36,121 nt of DNA from Oscillospiraceae bacterium (GTDB lineage Bacteria > Bacillota > Clostridia > Oscillospirales > Acutalibacteraceae), in contig JAQUHC010000006.1 of NCBI GenBank assembly GCA_028683785.1, forward strand, positions 1-36,121. The letters run 5' to 3'. Positions 1-9,855 of this stretch are shown in pieces; the stretch's first letter is position 1; each line of letters opens with the position of its first letter. Position numbers and translations under genes: made by a program. The notes under the pieces were generated by a model. That model had not been told where the DNA came from. It ran no database searches and saw only the letters and a list, made by a program, of their open reading frames with translations.

Positions 1-124
1 TACTATAGTATCCTTGACCGGTACGAGTCCCTGCACTCATGCGGTTGAACCGCCGTGTACCGAACGGTACGCACGGTGGTGTGAGAGGTCGGTCACTCAA
101 CTAATGGGTGACCTCCTACTCGAT
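1..124 (+). ncRNA. 3' end of a group II intron (domain V and domain VI); intron body lies upstream of the window
   Basis: GAACCGCCGTGTACCGAACGGTACGCACGGTGGTG (about 47-81) folds as a domain V hairpin with GAAC loop and 2-nt bulge. It is followed by a domain VI-like stem GAGGTCGGTCACTC-AACTAAT-GGGTGACCTCCT and the typical 3' terminus CTACTCGAT. No reverse transcriptase ORF is in the window, so only the 3' end is present. Confidence 0.85.
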
Positions 125-161
125 TTACGCTGCTTTAAATTTGAAAGTTCTTAAAATCTGA

Positions 162-2858
162 TTATTTAGCTTTCTTGAAAAAACGTTTTTTCTCAAGGAT
201 GATGAACAGGGCAACCGAGCCTGCTAACAAAGCAACCAGGAGAAGCCTTAATTCCGAATAACCGGTCTTGGGTGAATTTGAGTCTCCGTCGGTAGTATCT
301 TCGTCATCCGAGATGGTTACCGTGGTCTCTTCTGTGGTGGCTGTTGTTGTTTCATCTTCGATGCTTGTTGTTGCCTCATTGTCTTCGGTAGCGGTCGTAG
401 CGCTTGTGGTTGTGGCGGCGGTTGTGGTTGCCGGCGGCGGTGTGGTTGTAGTATCTTGTGCTTGAGGAACCAGAGCCACAATATTTCTAAGCTGAATGGT
501 GTAACCGCCGGTCGCGGTGTAGGAACCGATGAAGTTCATTTCATGTACTTTAAACACCTTGATATTGGCAGGTTCAAAAAGATTTAAGGAGCCAGCCAAT
601 GTTGCATCATTCAAATCCAAAATGACGGTATTCCAGCCGGGAGTGAAGTCCTTTAGCCCTGTCGCCCCAATGTTCCAATAGCATTTCTCGTTATCGGTCA
701 GGTTACCGGAAGCCAACAAAATCTTTCCTTGGGTACCATAATTAATTGTTTTAGGATCTGAAATATAAATATCAAATTTAATCTTTTCAGCACCCGAAAT
801 ATTGACAGATGATCCGTCGTTTCTGAAGTATTCTAATACCCATTCACCATTACTATCGTACCAAGGACCGGTTGGTTTTAAAAATTCTCCCTTAATGGAA
901 TTGGAATCGAGTGTGAATGTTCCTTTGTCAACATTCTCGCACCAGAAATCCATAGTATCTGTGGGTATGAAGGGGATGGTATCATAGTTCGATATATCTT
1001 CAAGGGTTGTTGCGGTTACGGTTGTGGTGGTAGTGGTGGTTGTCATGGTTTTCGGGATAAGAGCATTGATGTTTTTAAGTTGAACGGTATATCCGGTATC
1101 TGAGGTGTAAGAACCAATAAAATTCATCACATGGACTTTGAAAACTGCAAATCTGTCCTGTTGAAAAGCGGCACCTTTTGTTTCATCGTTAATGGGCAGG
1201 GTTATCGTATTCCAACCTTGAACAAAATCATTTTTACCACTGGCGCCTATTGCCCAGATACAGCTTTCTTCAGTAGTAAAGGTACCTGATTTGAGTTCAA
1301 CAAAGCCTTGTGTTCCGGCATTGATTACAACCGGATCCGAGACATATATATCCAGCATGATATATTCGGCATTTGTCAAATCCATATAGGTATAATCGTT
1401 TCTGAAGTACTGCATTATCCATTCGCCGTAACCGTATTGCTGTCCGTACCAGCTGCCGGTAGGTTTAACAAAATCGCCCTTGAAGGCGCCGTTGTCAATT
1501 GAGAAGGTTCCCCCCTGTATTTCTGTATCCCAAAATCCGATTTCATCTGTGGATATGAAAGGCACAACTGCATAATCATCCATATTAATCGGTGTTGTGG
1601 TCGGAGCAGTGGTTGTGGTGGTCGTTGGGGCGGTGGTGGTCGTGGTCGTTGTGGTGGCGGCTGCGCTTGAGGTGGTTGTTGTTGGGGCAGCGGTAGTTGT
1701 TGTGGTAGCAGGCTCGGGCATCAAAGCTGCCACATTCCGCACTTTAACGGTATAGCCGATTTCTGCGGTGTAGGAGTCAAAGAAGGCAACACCGGTTATC
1801 TTGAAGGTGTTGATGTTTGCAAGATTAAAACTGGCTCCTAATGATGTTGCATTACTAAAGAAGAAAGTGGCGGTATTCCATCCTTGTACAAAATCTTTCT
1901 TACCGGTTGTGCCGCCCAGATTCCATACGACGGTTTCGGCTGAGGTTATACCGCCCGACTTCATGGAGACATTTCCCTGACTTTCAGAACAATTATTGAT
2001 TACGACCGGGTCTGAAACATAAACATCCAGCTTGATTCCGACGGCCCCTGTAATATCAACGTGGGCAGCGGGATCGTGCCAATCAAACACCCATGCACCG
2101 CCGGGATACCAATGCCCGGTAGGTTTGGCAAAATCACCGCTTATGGTGTCATCACCCTCGAGTGAAAAAGCACCCGGGTGGTTAATATTCCACTTGTCGA
2201 GGGTATAAGTGGGGGCTATCCTGCCTTCGAGGAGGGGGACAGCCACATCCTTGAGGGCTACAATATTTCTAATTTGAACCGTATATCCGGTTGTTGCGGT
2301 ATAGCTACCAAAAAAAGCACCTGCAAAAACTTTAAATACTTTGATGGCGTTGTAGTCAAAGTCTGCACCTACCGTGGCATCGGCGATATTTAATGTAACC
2401 GTGTTCCAGCCGGTAGTAAAGCCTCGTCTTCCATTAAACCCGACTTTCCATTCCATTTTTTCGGTTTCGCCGAGAGCTCCGGAAATAAAAACAATGCTTC
2501 CGTACCATGCGTTGTTGATGACGATTGGATCAGAAACATATAGTTCCAGTCTAATCTTGGTGGCGTCTGAAATGTCGATAAAGGTACCGTCATTTCTGAA
2601 GAATTCAAGACCCCATTCTCCATCATCAGCATAGTAATTTTCCACCGGCTTCGGGAAAGTACCCTTGAGAGCATTACTTTCTATTACTGTCGTACTGTTT
2701 GGAGTGTAGTTCTGCTTCCAATAGCCCATTGATTTGGTGGGTGCAAAGTTGGTGAAAACAACCTCTTCTGCCTTGCTTTGCATGACCGGTACAAACGGGA
2801 AAATTACAAAGACCAAGACCAAGGCGGATACTACGCTTGCCAGAATTTTTTTCTTCAT
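162..2858 (-). CDS. Secreted cell-wall-anchored protein with four ~170-aa repeats (putative carbohydrate-binding beta-sandwich modules), Thr-rich linkers and C-terminal sorting signal
   Basis: Signal peptide MKKKILASVVSALVLVFVIFPFVPVMQSKA. Four repeats share 'YFRND..D...A..I.LDIYVSDP..IN', 'G..DF..GWNT' and 'F.GSYTA..GYT.QLRNI.AL'. Linkers are poly-Thr/Ala. C-terminus SPKTG + hydrophobic segment + KKRFFKKAK. Confidence 0.9.
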   Translation of the reverse strand: MKKKILASVVSALVLVFVIFPFVPVMQSKAEEVVFTNFAPTKSMGYWKQNYTPNSTTVIESNALKGTFPKPVENYYADDGEWGLEFFRNDGTFIDISDATKIRLELYVSDPIVINNAWYGSIVFISGALGETEKMEWKVGFNGRRGFTTGWNTVTLNIADATVGADFDYNAIKVFKVFAGAFFGSYTATTGYTVQIRNIVALKDVAVPLLEGRIAPTYTLDKWNINHPGAFSLEGDDTISGDFAKPTGHWYPGGAWVFDWHDPAAHVDITGAVGIKLDVYVSDPVVINNCSESQGNVSMKSGGITSAETVVWNLGGTTGKKDFVQGWNTATFFFSNATSLGASFNLANINTFKITGVAFFDSYTAEIGYTVKVRNVAALMPEPATTTTTAAPTTTTSSAAATTTTTTTTAPTTTTTTAPTTTPINMDDYAVVPFISTDEIGFWDTEIQGGTFSIDNGAFKGDFVKPTGSWYGQQYGYGEWIMQYFRNDYTYMDLTNAEYIMLDIYVSDPVVINAGTQGFVELKSGTFTTEESCIWAIGASGKNDFVQGWNTITLPINDETKGAAFQQDRFAVFKVHVMNFIGSYTSDTGYTVQLKNINALIPKTMTTTTTTTTVTATTLEDISNYDTIPFIPTDTMDFWCENVDKGTFTLDSNSIKGEFLKPTGPWYDSNGEWVLEYFRNDGSSVNISGAEKIKFDIYISDPKTINYGTQGKILLASGNLTDNEKCYWNIGATGLKDFTPGWNTVILDLNDATLAGSLNLFEPANIKVFKVHEMNFIGSYTATGGYTIQLRNIVALVPQAQDTTTTPPPATTTAATTTSATTATEDNEATTSIEDETTTATTEETTVTISDDEDTTDGDSNSPKTGYSELRLLLVALLAGSVALFIILEKKRFFKKAK

Positions 2859-2961
2859 TTCTTTTACCCCTTTTCATAAAATTTGTAGATTTCTGCGACC
2901 CGGGTTTTATTTATAACCGCCGAAAGTGCACGGTTATGGCGACTTGGTTGTAAATGAAGGA

Positions 2962-3984
2962 TTAATAGTCTAACGCTGATTTAATCATTGCCATAAATTT
3001 TTCGTATGGGATATAGTCGGGAATGCTGTTGCCAGATCCGAGAGCATAACCGCCGTCTTCCATTGATGTATCAATCATATTTCTGCATCTCTTGGTGATT
3101 TCTTCTTCCGAGGATGTAATAAGGAAATTTACATCAATTCCGCCGAGTATGGCAATTCGCCCGCCCCAACGCTTGTAGGACTCCTCGACAGAAAGAATAT
3201 TATCTTCATATGAATGCTTTCCGTCAAAGCCCATATATGTGATGATATCTTCCATAACATCATTCATATATCCGCATGAGTGGAGCACAGCAGGCTTGGA
3301 CGCCTTGTGAATAACCTCCACAATCCTTTTGTGCCACGGGAAAACATATTTACGAAGGTCGTCCACCGATAAAAGAGTTTGGGAGTTAAATCCCCAGTCG
3401 TCATTGGAAATAAGTACGCCTACACTATTATATTGGGCAGCTATTTCATAATATTTAACAAGGCGACTGCCCACAGAGTCAAAAATTTCTTGTACAAGCT
3501 CGGGATCGTCAAACAACATATAACACAGGTTATCGTAACCGACCAGCTTGGTCACATTCTCAAGAACACCGTCCGGCCCCATAATCATGAGCTTCATATT
3601 GTCGCCAAGATAATCTTCTATTTTTTCGAGCCTTGAGTAATCAAAACTTTCCGGGTCAGGCCAATCGTAAGCATCAAAGGAGGCTCTGTCTGTGATAACC
3701 ATGCCTTCATTAAGCGACAGGGTACTTTTATGCTCCTTATTATTAATAGAAAACTTAAAGTCGCTTGCATAAACGGTTGCGTAGTCATATCCGGCGTTAC
3801 GATAGGCATCAATTATTAATTTCATGATGTCAAGATATGAGTTGTAATGTTCTTTCCTGCCTGCAAGCTTCTCGTACAGCGGAATGTTCATAAAAAACTC
3901 AAATAATGTGGGTCTTTTCGGGACCTCACACCGAAGCACCTTTAAAAGATTTTGAAACTCTGGTTGCCTGTTACTGATAGTCAT
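2962..3984 (-). CDS. Uroporphyrinogen decarboxylase (URO-D) superfamily / MtaA-CmuA-like protein
   Basis: 340-aa ORF with URO-D-type features: 'KLMIMGPDGVLENVTKLVGYDNLCYMLFDDPELVQEIFDSVG', 'ISNDDWGFNSQTLLS', 'PAVLHSCGYMNDV'. Lacks the HemE N-terminal RQAGRYLPEY signature. Confidence 0.85.
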   Translation of the reverse strand: MTISNRQPEFQNLLKVLRCEVPKRPTLFEFFMNIPLYEKLAGRKEHYNSYLDIMKLIIDAYRNAGYDYATVYASDFKFSINNKEHKSTLSLNEGMVITDRASFDAYDWPDPESFDYSRLEKIEDYLGDNMKLMIMGPDGVLENVTKLVGYDNLCYMLFDDPELVQEIFDSVGSRLVKYYEIAAQYNSVGVLISNDDWGFNSQTLLSVDDLRKYVFPWHKRIVEVIHKASKPAVLHSCGYMNDVMEDIITYMGFDGKHSYEDNILSVEESYKRWGGRIAILGGIDVNFLITSSEEEITKRCRNMIDTSMEDGGYALGSGNSIPDYIPYEKFMAMIKSALDY

Positions 3985-4015
3985 CTTAGTCCTCCAGCAT
4001 TAATTATAAATAATA

Positions 4016-5077
4016 TTAGCGACAATATTTAACAGATGATCGTATGATGAGATTAACCGGCAGATACATTCTTGAATAAGCGGTTGATTTGCTATGATTT
4101 AATACAGCTTTGGCGGCTTCAATCCCCATCCTTAAAAATGGCTGCTCGATGGTTGTAAGAGCCGGTATAATCTGGGAGGCTGCCGAGAGATTATCAAAAC
4201 CGACGATTGAAAGTTCGTCAGGAATTACCATACCTAAATCATAAGCAGTATCGTATATGTTAAAAGCAACAGAATCGTTTGTGCAAAAAATAGCCGTTGG
4301 CGGGTCGGGCGATGTAAGTAATTCTCTTCCGCAATTTTTGTTCATACCGTAACATTCCAGGACATAGGAAGGGTTGACATCAATACCATAATCGCGTAAT
4401 GCACAGCGATAGCCTTCGTATCTGTGCTTGACCGTTTCAAACAGATTAAGTCCTGAATTAATGATTGCGATTTTCTTATGCCCATGTTCAAGTAAATGTT
4501 TGGTTGCCAAATAGCCTCCTGTGAAACCGTCGGTGGTGATTATGTTGCATGGGAGGTCGATTGGTGCCCTGTCAAGAAAAACGAGAGGATAACCGTCTCG
4601 AATAAGATTTCTGAATATCTCGTCATTTACAAAGGGCTCGCTGGGATAAAAAATAATTCCGCGTGAATTACTGGATATTGCTTTTTTAACCGCTTCCAAC
4701 TCCAGATGAGGGTCGTTGTCTGATAACGAAATTGAGGTGTGAATATTCTCGGAAGACAGATGCTGTTCTATTCCGCGCAGGAAAAAAAGCGACTGCATTT
4801 GGTTGGCCATTATTACGGATACAAAAGAAGATTTAAATATGTTCTCGTTATAATCGGGGAAGCTTGAATTGAATTTAACAAATGTTCCCCTGCCGGGTTT
4901 CCTTTCCACATAACCGTTGCTCGCCAACTTGTTGAGCGATTTTTGCGCGGTTATTCTTGAGACCTTATATTTGTTCATTATCTGGTGCTCGGTGGCCACC
5001 TTGTCGTTTTCTTTCAATACACCATTACGAATATCAGATAATATATCCTGATAAATTTTCTCATATTTTAGCGACAT
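4016..5077 (-). CDS. GntR-family transcriptional regulator with LacI-type ligand-binding domain
   Basis: N-terminal wHTH 'IYQDILSDIRNGVLKENDKVATEHQIMNKYKVSRITAQKSLNKLASNGYVERKPGRGTFV'. C-terminal periplasmic-binding-like domain '...IIFYPSEPFVND...TDGFTGGYLATKHLLEHGHKKIAIINS...AIFCTNDSVAF...DELSIVGFDNLSAASQIIPALTTIEQP'. Confidence 0.93.
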   Translation of the reverse strand: MSLKYEKIYQDILSDIRNGVLKENDKVATEHQIMNKYKVSRITAQKSLNKLASNGYVERKPGRGTFVKFNSSFPDYNENIFKSSFVSVIMANQMQSLFFLRGIEQHLSSENIHTSISLSDNDPHLELEAVKKAISSNSRGIIFYPSEPFVNDEIFRNLIRDGYPLVFLDRAPIDLPCNIITTDGFTGGYLATKHLLEHGHKKIAIINSGLNLFETVKHRYEGYRCALRDYGIDVNPSYVLECYGMNKNCGRELLTSPDPPTAIFCTNDSVAFNIYDTAYDLGMVIPDELSIVGFDNLSAASQIIPALTTIEQPFLRMGIEAAKAVLNHSKSTAYSRMYLPVNLIIRSSVKYCR

Positions 5078-5116
5078 ACAAGTCCCCAGCTTTCACTATT
5101 CATAATCAACGTTAAT

Positions 5117-5146
5117 ATAATAGCACTAAAACATAACAATTGTCAA
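5117..5146 (-). promoter_or_regulatory. Predicted sigma-A promoter of the GntR/LacI regulator
   Basis: On the minus strand TTGACA (5146-5141), 18-nt spacer, TATTAT (5122-5117), about 40 nt upstream of the regulator start. Confidence 0.65.
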
Positions 5147-5251
5147 TACCTTTATATAAAAACTTTCTAAATAACTTCACTAAATAATGCTATGTCATAA
5201 TGCACTAAAACAAGACAGCGATTTTTGAGGGGCACAAATTATATGGGGCGA

Positions 5252-5280
5252 TTGACAAAGAAGTATTGAAATGTTATTAT
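5252..5280 (+). promoter_or_regulatory. Predicted sigma-A promoter of the plus-strand operon
   Basis: TTGACA (5252-5257), 17-nt spacer, TATTAT (5275-5280). Implies a 5' leader of about 150 nt before the TTG start at 5438. Confidence 0.7.
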
Positions 5281-5437
5281 AAATGCGCAAACAAATGAAG
5301 AAATAAGATGAATTATTATAGGAACTATGTCTAAATGGCGATTTCTAAGCGTTTAAAGACCTAAAAAGATCGAAGATTTAAAAACCATAACAAACAAATG
5401 TATTAATGACATAACAATACAAGGAGGCTGGTCTTAA

Positions 5438-7579
5438 TTGAAAAGACAGAGGATTGTATCGCTTTTTTCTGTAATTATTATTATCCTTTCATTATTTGTC
5501 GGGTGCGGCGGCACTGGCAACGATACAAGCGGAGGCAAAAAGGCTCCGGGGGAAACCCAAAAAGGTGATTCTACCACGCAATCGGGTTATTCATCGAATG
5601 ATGAGGTGACCTGGGGTACAGATGCCTTTGGGAGTACAATTACCGGTATAAATACTTCTACCAACGGTCAAACCCCGGGCGGGAGCAGCAATCAAAATCC
5701 GGGCGGGAATGGTAATAAAACCAATCCCGACGGTTCAAGCATATATGGCAGTACAACAGTCGGTTCAGGCGGCACCACCGGCACGACCAAGCCACCGGTA
5801 AAACCGCGTGAGATTTATCATGTTTACATAAATGATATGATGCTTCAAAATATCAGCGATAGAGAAAAATATGATCAATTTACTTTCGTCACAAGCTTGC
5901 AAGGCTCTATTAATAGGAATAATCCCAGTATATTTACCGAATGGGATATGGAGGTTGACAGGTTTTGGTTCGATTATATCACCGGAGCCGGCAAACCTTT
6001 TAATGGAGTCAAGAGAAATATTATAGGGACATTTGAAAAGTTTGTTGATACATTTTTAAATGAGATAAAACAAAGAGGATTGGTGGTATGGGATAAAAAT
6101 GTTCCCTCTACATCAAATGTAGCTGCCACGGCTTGCAGTGTTGACGGATATCTTCCCGTCAGGTATGAAACAGATTCAAAAAGCGTATACCAGATGCTGA
6201 CCAAGGAATATAATATTCCGGTCAAGTTAAATCTTGTGGGTAAATTTACGGGTAATGGAACAATTCCGGATACCAACAGGCAGTCAAGCAGCAGCACAAA
6301 ATGCGATGCGTATATATGGGCTATCGAGAAATATATGGATAAAACAAGCGACGAATACATGGCATATTATCTTGACGCGGCAACCTGGGGCAGCGATACG
6401 AAAAATCCGAGCTATTCAAATTTCAGAAACACCGGTCTTCCGAACCGAGATTATGCTGTTGCCAGAAAAGCCTTTTTCTTTGATTTATCATCCTGGGGAG
6501 ATGAAAAACCCTGCGATGACCCCAACCAGCCTCTTGGTACCGACCTGAAGACATTAAAAGAAATTCTGCAGCGACAGTACAACAAAAGCGGCGGAAAAAA
6601 GATTACCCAAATAAGCGGATATACCCCTTGGCAGATAAAGTATACTACATGGCAGAACAAGGGAAAGCACGACGGAGTTCCAACAGAATGGGAGCTTACA
6701 GAAATAATATCGGCATACAACTGTGTGCTTGATGCCGATTCCGCAGATTACAGTCAGCTTTCGAATGCATCGTTTTATATGCATTATCCCCTTAAGAACT
6801 CATATACGAACAGTAAGCCTTTAGTGGCCAATCCTGTAAATAACAAAAACAAAAAATATGTATACATCTATATGGGGGATTATGATTCCGCAGCTTGGCT
6901 TACAAAGTTCGTTCCGAAAATGTTCACCGATAAAAATCGCGGAAAGATACCTCTTGCATGGCCGTTCAACCCCAATCTTTCAAAAAGAGTCCCCATGGTG
7001 TTTGATTATGTTTACGAAAATAAGACGACCAGAGACTTCTTTACATCAGGCGACTCGGGTGCAGGCTATCTTAATCCATCCCTTCTGCTTGCCGGACAGC
7101 GGCAGCATTCCAATAATCCATCTGGCATGGATGCCTGGATTTCTTGGAACAAGACATTTTATAATAAGTTTGACCTTTCAATTACCGGTTTTTTATTGAA
7201 CGGCAGCAATAACATACCCGATGAGGTTTTTGATGCATATTTACAGTTTTCACCAAACGGCATCATGGTGAACAGAAGTGTTGACAAATACAGCCCGCGG
7301 GTCTATAAGGGTATGCCTCTTGTAATAAATGCATTGGACATTGCACATGACAACAAATCCATTCAAAAGCCGGCCGGAACGCTCAATGAGAATGCGGTAA
7401 ACACCGCCGATAGAATTTTATCCCAGATAAGCAGCACCAGTACAAACACGTACGCTTTCAGAACCATACTCTGTACACCCACATTTATGTACGAGGTTTA
7501 TAAAAAGGTAAGGGCAAAGAATTCAAATGTTGAGTTTGTTGATCCCTACACCTTTTTCGAAATGGTAAAGCAGCAGTAA
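5438..7579 (+). CDS. Lipoprotein, GxGYxYP-family putative glycoside hydrolase (copy 1)
   Basis: Lipobox LSLFVGCG. Low-complexity Gly/Ser/Thr linker. Full-length similarity to the other two copies, including 'EKYDQFTFVTSLQGSINRNNPSIFTEWD', 'ATSNVAATACSVDGYLPVRYETD', 'GDYDSAAWLTKFVPKMF' and 'SGDSGAGYLNPSLL'. TTG start preceded by AGGAGG. Confidence 0.8.
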   Translation: MKRQRIVSLFSVIIIILSLFVGCGGTGNDTSGGKKAPGETQKGDSTTQSGYSSNDEVTWGTDAFGSTITGINTSTNGQTPGGSSNQNPGGNGNKTNPDGSSIYGSTTVGSGGTTGTTKPPVKPREIYHVYINDMMLQNISDREKYDQFTFVTSLQGSINRNNPSIFTEWDMEVDRFWFDYITGAGKPFNGVKRNIIGTFEKFVDTFLNEIKQRGLVVWDKNVPSTSNVAATACSVDGYLPVRYETDSKSVYQMLTKEYNIPVKLNLVGKFTGNGTIPDTNRQSSSSTKCDAYIWAIEKYMDKTSDEYMAYYLDAATWGSDTKNPSYSNFRNTGLPNRDYAVARKAFFFDLSSWGDEKPCDDPNQPLGTDLKTLKEILQRQYNKSGGKKITQISGYTPWQIKYTTWQNKGKHDGVPTEWELTEIISAYNCVLDADSADYSQLSNASFYMHYPLKNSYTNSKPLVANPVNNKNKKYVYIYMGDYDSAAWLTKFVPKMFTDKNRGKIPLAWPFNPNLSKRVPMVFDYVYENKTTRDFFTSGDSGAGYLNPSLLLAGQRQHSNNPSGMDAWISWNKTFYNKFDLSITGFLLNGSNNIPDEVFDAYLQFSPNGIMVNRSVDKYSPRVYKGMPLVINALDIAHDNKSIQKPAGTLNENAVNTADRILSQISSTSTNTYAFRTILCTPTFMYEVYKKVRAKNSNVEFVDPYTFFEMVKQQ

Positions 7580-7694
7580 TAGTATAATAATAGGTATATA
7601 AATAAACAAAAATTTGATTTATTAACCGTTGTTCAGCTTTTATATTTGACAAGTGAGTGCCGTGGTAATTGCGGCACCGAAAGGCGAGGATTAT

Positions 7695-9809
7695 ATGATA
7701 AGTATTTATAAAAGAATTGCTGCACTTGCGCTTTGTATGGTTATGGCTTTAACTGCTATAGGGTGCAAGCCCGAGGACGACACATCGGGAATAAGCTCAA
7801 AAACAGGAATAATTACAAATCCTTCAGGAGAAACAGGTGGTCCTTCATCAACCGACGGAAACGGTACTACAGACGGCCAACCGAGTGGTTCAACACCGGG
7901 CGGAAATTCAACCGGCAAGATAGATTCAACAACAAGTAAAAACACATCCTTAACCGGAACCAAAACTACAGCCGCTCCAACTCCCGGTCCCATAGGTGTG
8001 TATAGTCTGCCTGCAAACCCGAAGATTACAAAGCAATCAACCATGTATTATGTCTATGTCAATGATATGTTGCTTAAAAATGACAGCCATAGAGAAAAAT
8101 ATGATCAAATAAGCTTAATAACAAGTCTTCAGGGCTATGTCAACAGAACCAAGCCCAGTATATTTATTGAGTTTGAAAGCGAAATTGATCGTTTTTGGTA
8201 TAATTATGTTACGGCTGACGGAAAAATATATGACGGAATGACCGTAAAGAAAATTAGCTCATTTGAAGTATTTGTAGAGACCTTTCTGGCCGATATCAAA
8301 AAAATGGGATTGGTTGCTTGGGACAAGAATGTTCCCGCAACATCGAATGTAGCAGCCACGATATGCGGAGCTGACGGCTATCTTCCCGTGCGGTATGAAA
8401 CAGATCCTAAAAGCGTGTACCAGGTTCTTACAACAAAATATAAGGTTCCGGTTAAGATGAATTTGGCAGGTAAATTTACCGGCAAAGGTACCATTCCTGA
8501 TACAAACATAAAATCAAGCGGCAGTACAAAGTGCGATGCTTATTTGTGGGCTGCCGAGAAATATCTACATAAGACCAGTGTTGACTATATGGCATATTTT
8601 CTTGATGCCGCAACATGGGGAGATGATCCTGACAACCCGTATTATGGCGATTTCCTGAATGTATATCTTGCAAACCGTGATTATGCCATTGCACGCAAAG
8701 CCTTTTTCTTTGATCTGTCTACTTGGGGGGATGAAAAGCCTTGTGATGATCCCGACCAGCCAATGGGTACGGATTATAATACAATGAAAAAAATCCTTCA
8801 AATGCAGTATAACAGGCATAACGGAAAGAAGATGACCCAGGTAACCGGCTTTACTCCTTGGCATATCAAGTACACCAATTGGAAAGATAAAGGTTCACAC
8901 GCAGGTTATGAGACCGAATGGAAGTTGGTTGAGATTTTATCAGCGTATAACTGTACTCTTGATGCCGATTCTGCTGCCATAAGTTCATTGGCAAACGCAT
9001 CCATGTATATGCATTACCCACTGAAAAGCTCTTATAAAAACAGCAAGCCGCTCGTAGCCAACCCCAAAAATGATAAAAACAAAAAATATATATATATATA
9101 TATGGGGGACTATGATTCGGCGGCATGGGTCGCAAGATTTGTACCCAAGATGTTCAACGATAGCAGGCGCGGTAGTATTCCGCTGGCATGGGCGTTTAAT
9201 CCCAACCTTTCACAGAGGGTTCCGATGGCTTTCGATTATTTCTATTCCAAGAAAACACCCAAGGATTTCTTTGTCTCGGGAGATTCGGGTGCGGGATATG
9301 TAATGCCATCATTCTTATTGGAGGGGAAACGACAGCATTCGAATAATCCTTCGGGAATGGATACATGGATATCGTGGAATAAATACTTTTTCAATAAATT
9401 CGACCTCTCTATAACCGGTTTTATAATCAATGGATTCACCGGCATACCCGATGAAGTATATGATGGATACAAGCAGTTTTCACCAAACGGCGCCATGACA
9501 AGCATAAGCGTCAATATATATGAACCTCGTGTATATAAAGGAATGCCGTTGGTCGGGCACATTTACAGCCCGGCTAAGGACGACATCTGTGCTCCTAATC
9601 CCGCAGGTACATTTGCAGGAAATATCGAAAACACAGCAAACACGATATTGTCTCGAATTAAGTCAAATACCACCAACACATACGCATTCAGAATGGTAAC
9701 CTGTACGCCTGACTTCATGTTTGAGTTATACAAAAAGCTCAGATCCAAAAATCCGAACATAGAATTTGTCGATCCGTACACTTTTTTTGAAATGGTAAAA
9801 CAGCAGTAA
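7695..9809 (+). CDS. Lipoprotein, GxGYxYP-family putative glycoside hydrolase (copy 2)
   Basis: The ORF track begins at 7653, but ATG 7695 (MISIYKRIAALALCMVMALTAIGCK, lipobox) follows an RBS (AAGGCGAGGA). Highly similar to copy 1 after the linker. Motif GDSGAGYVMPSFL. Confidence 0.8.
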   Translation: MISIYKRIAALALCMVMALTAIGCKPEDDTSGISSKTGIITNPSGETGGPSSTDGNGTTDGQPSGSTPGGNSTGKIDSTTSKNTSLTGTKTTAAPTPGPIGVYSLPANPKITKQSTMYYVYVNDMLLKNDSHREKYDQISLITSLQGYVNRTKPSIFIEFESEIDRFWYNYVTADGKIYDGMTVKKISSFEVFVETFLADIKKMGLVAWDKNVPATSNVAATICGADGYLPVRYETDPKSVYQVLTTKYKVPVKMNLAGKFTGKGTIPDTNIKSSGSTKCDAYLWAAEKYLHKTSVDYMAYFLDAATWGDDPDNPYYGDFLNVYLANRDYAIARKAFFFDLSTWGDEKPCDDPDQPMGTDYNTMKKILQMQYNRHNGKKMTQVTGFTPWHIKYTNWKDKGSHAGYETEWKLVEILSAYNCTLDADSAAISSLANASMYMHYPLKSSYKNSKPLVANPKNDKNKKYIYIYMGDYDSAAWVARFVPKMFNDSRRGSIPLAWAFNPNLSQRVPMAFDYFYSKKTPKDFFVSGDSGAGYVMPSFLLEGKRQHSNNPSGMDTWISWNKYFFNKFDLSITGFIINGFTGIPDEVYDGYKQFSPNGAMTSISVNIYEPRVYKGMPLVGHIYSPAKDDICAPNPAGTFAGNIENTANTILSRIKSNTTNTYAFRMVTCTPDFMFELYKKLRSKNPNIEFVDPYTFFEMVKQQ

Positions 9810-9855
9810 TTAGTATCCGATTTCAACAAAAATTTTTGAATCAGGAGGAGAGCAT

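Noticed and set aside
268-465. Plus-strand 65-aa Val/Ser-rich ORF
   Set aside because: Antisense of the Thr/Ala-rich linker of the 898-aa wall protein; composition artefact.
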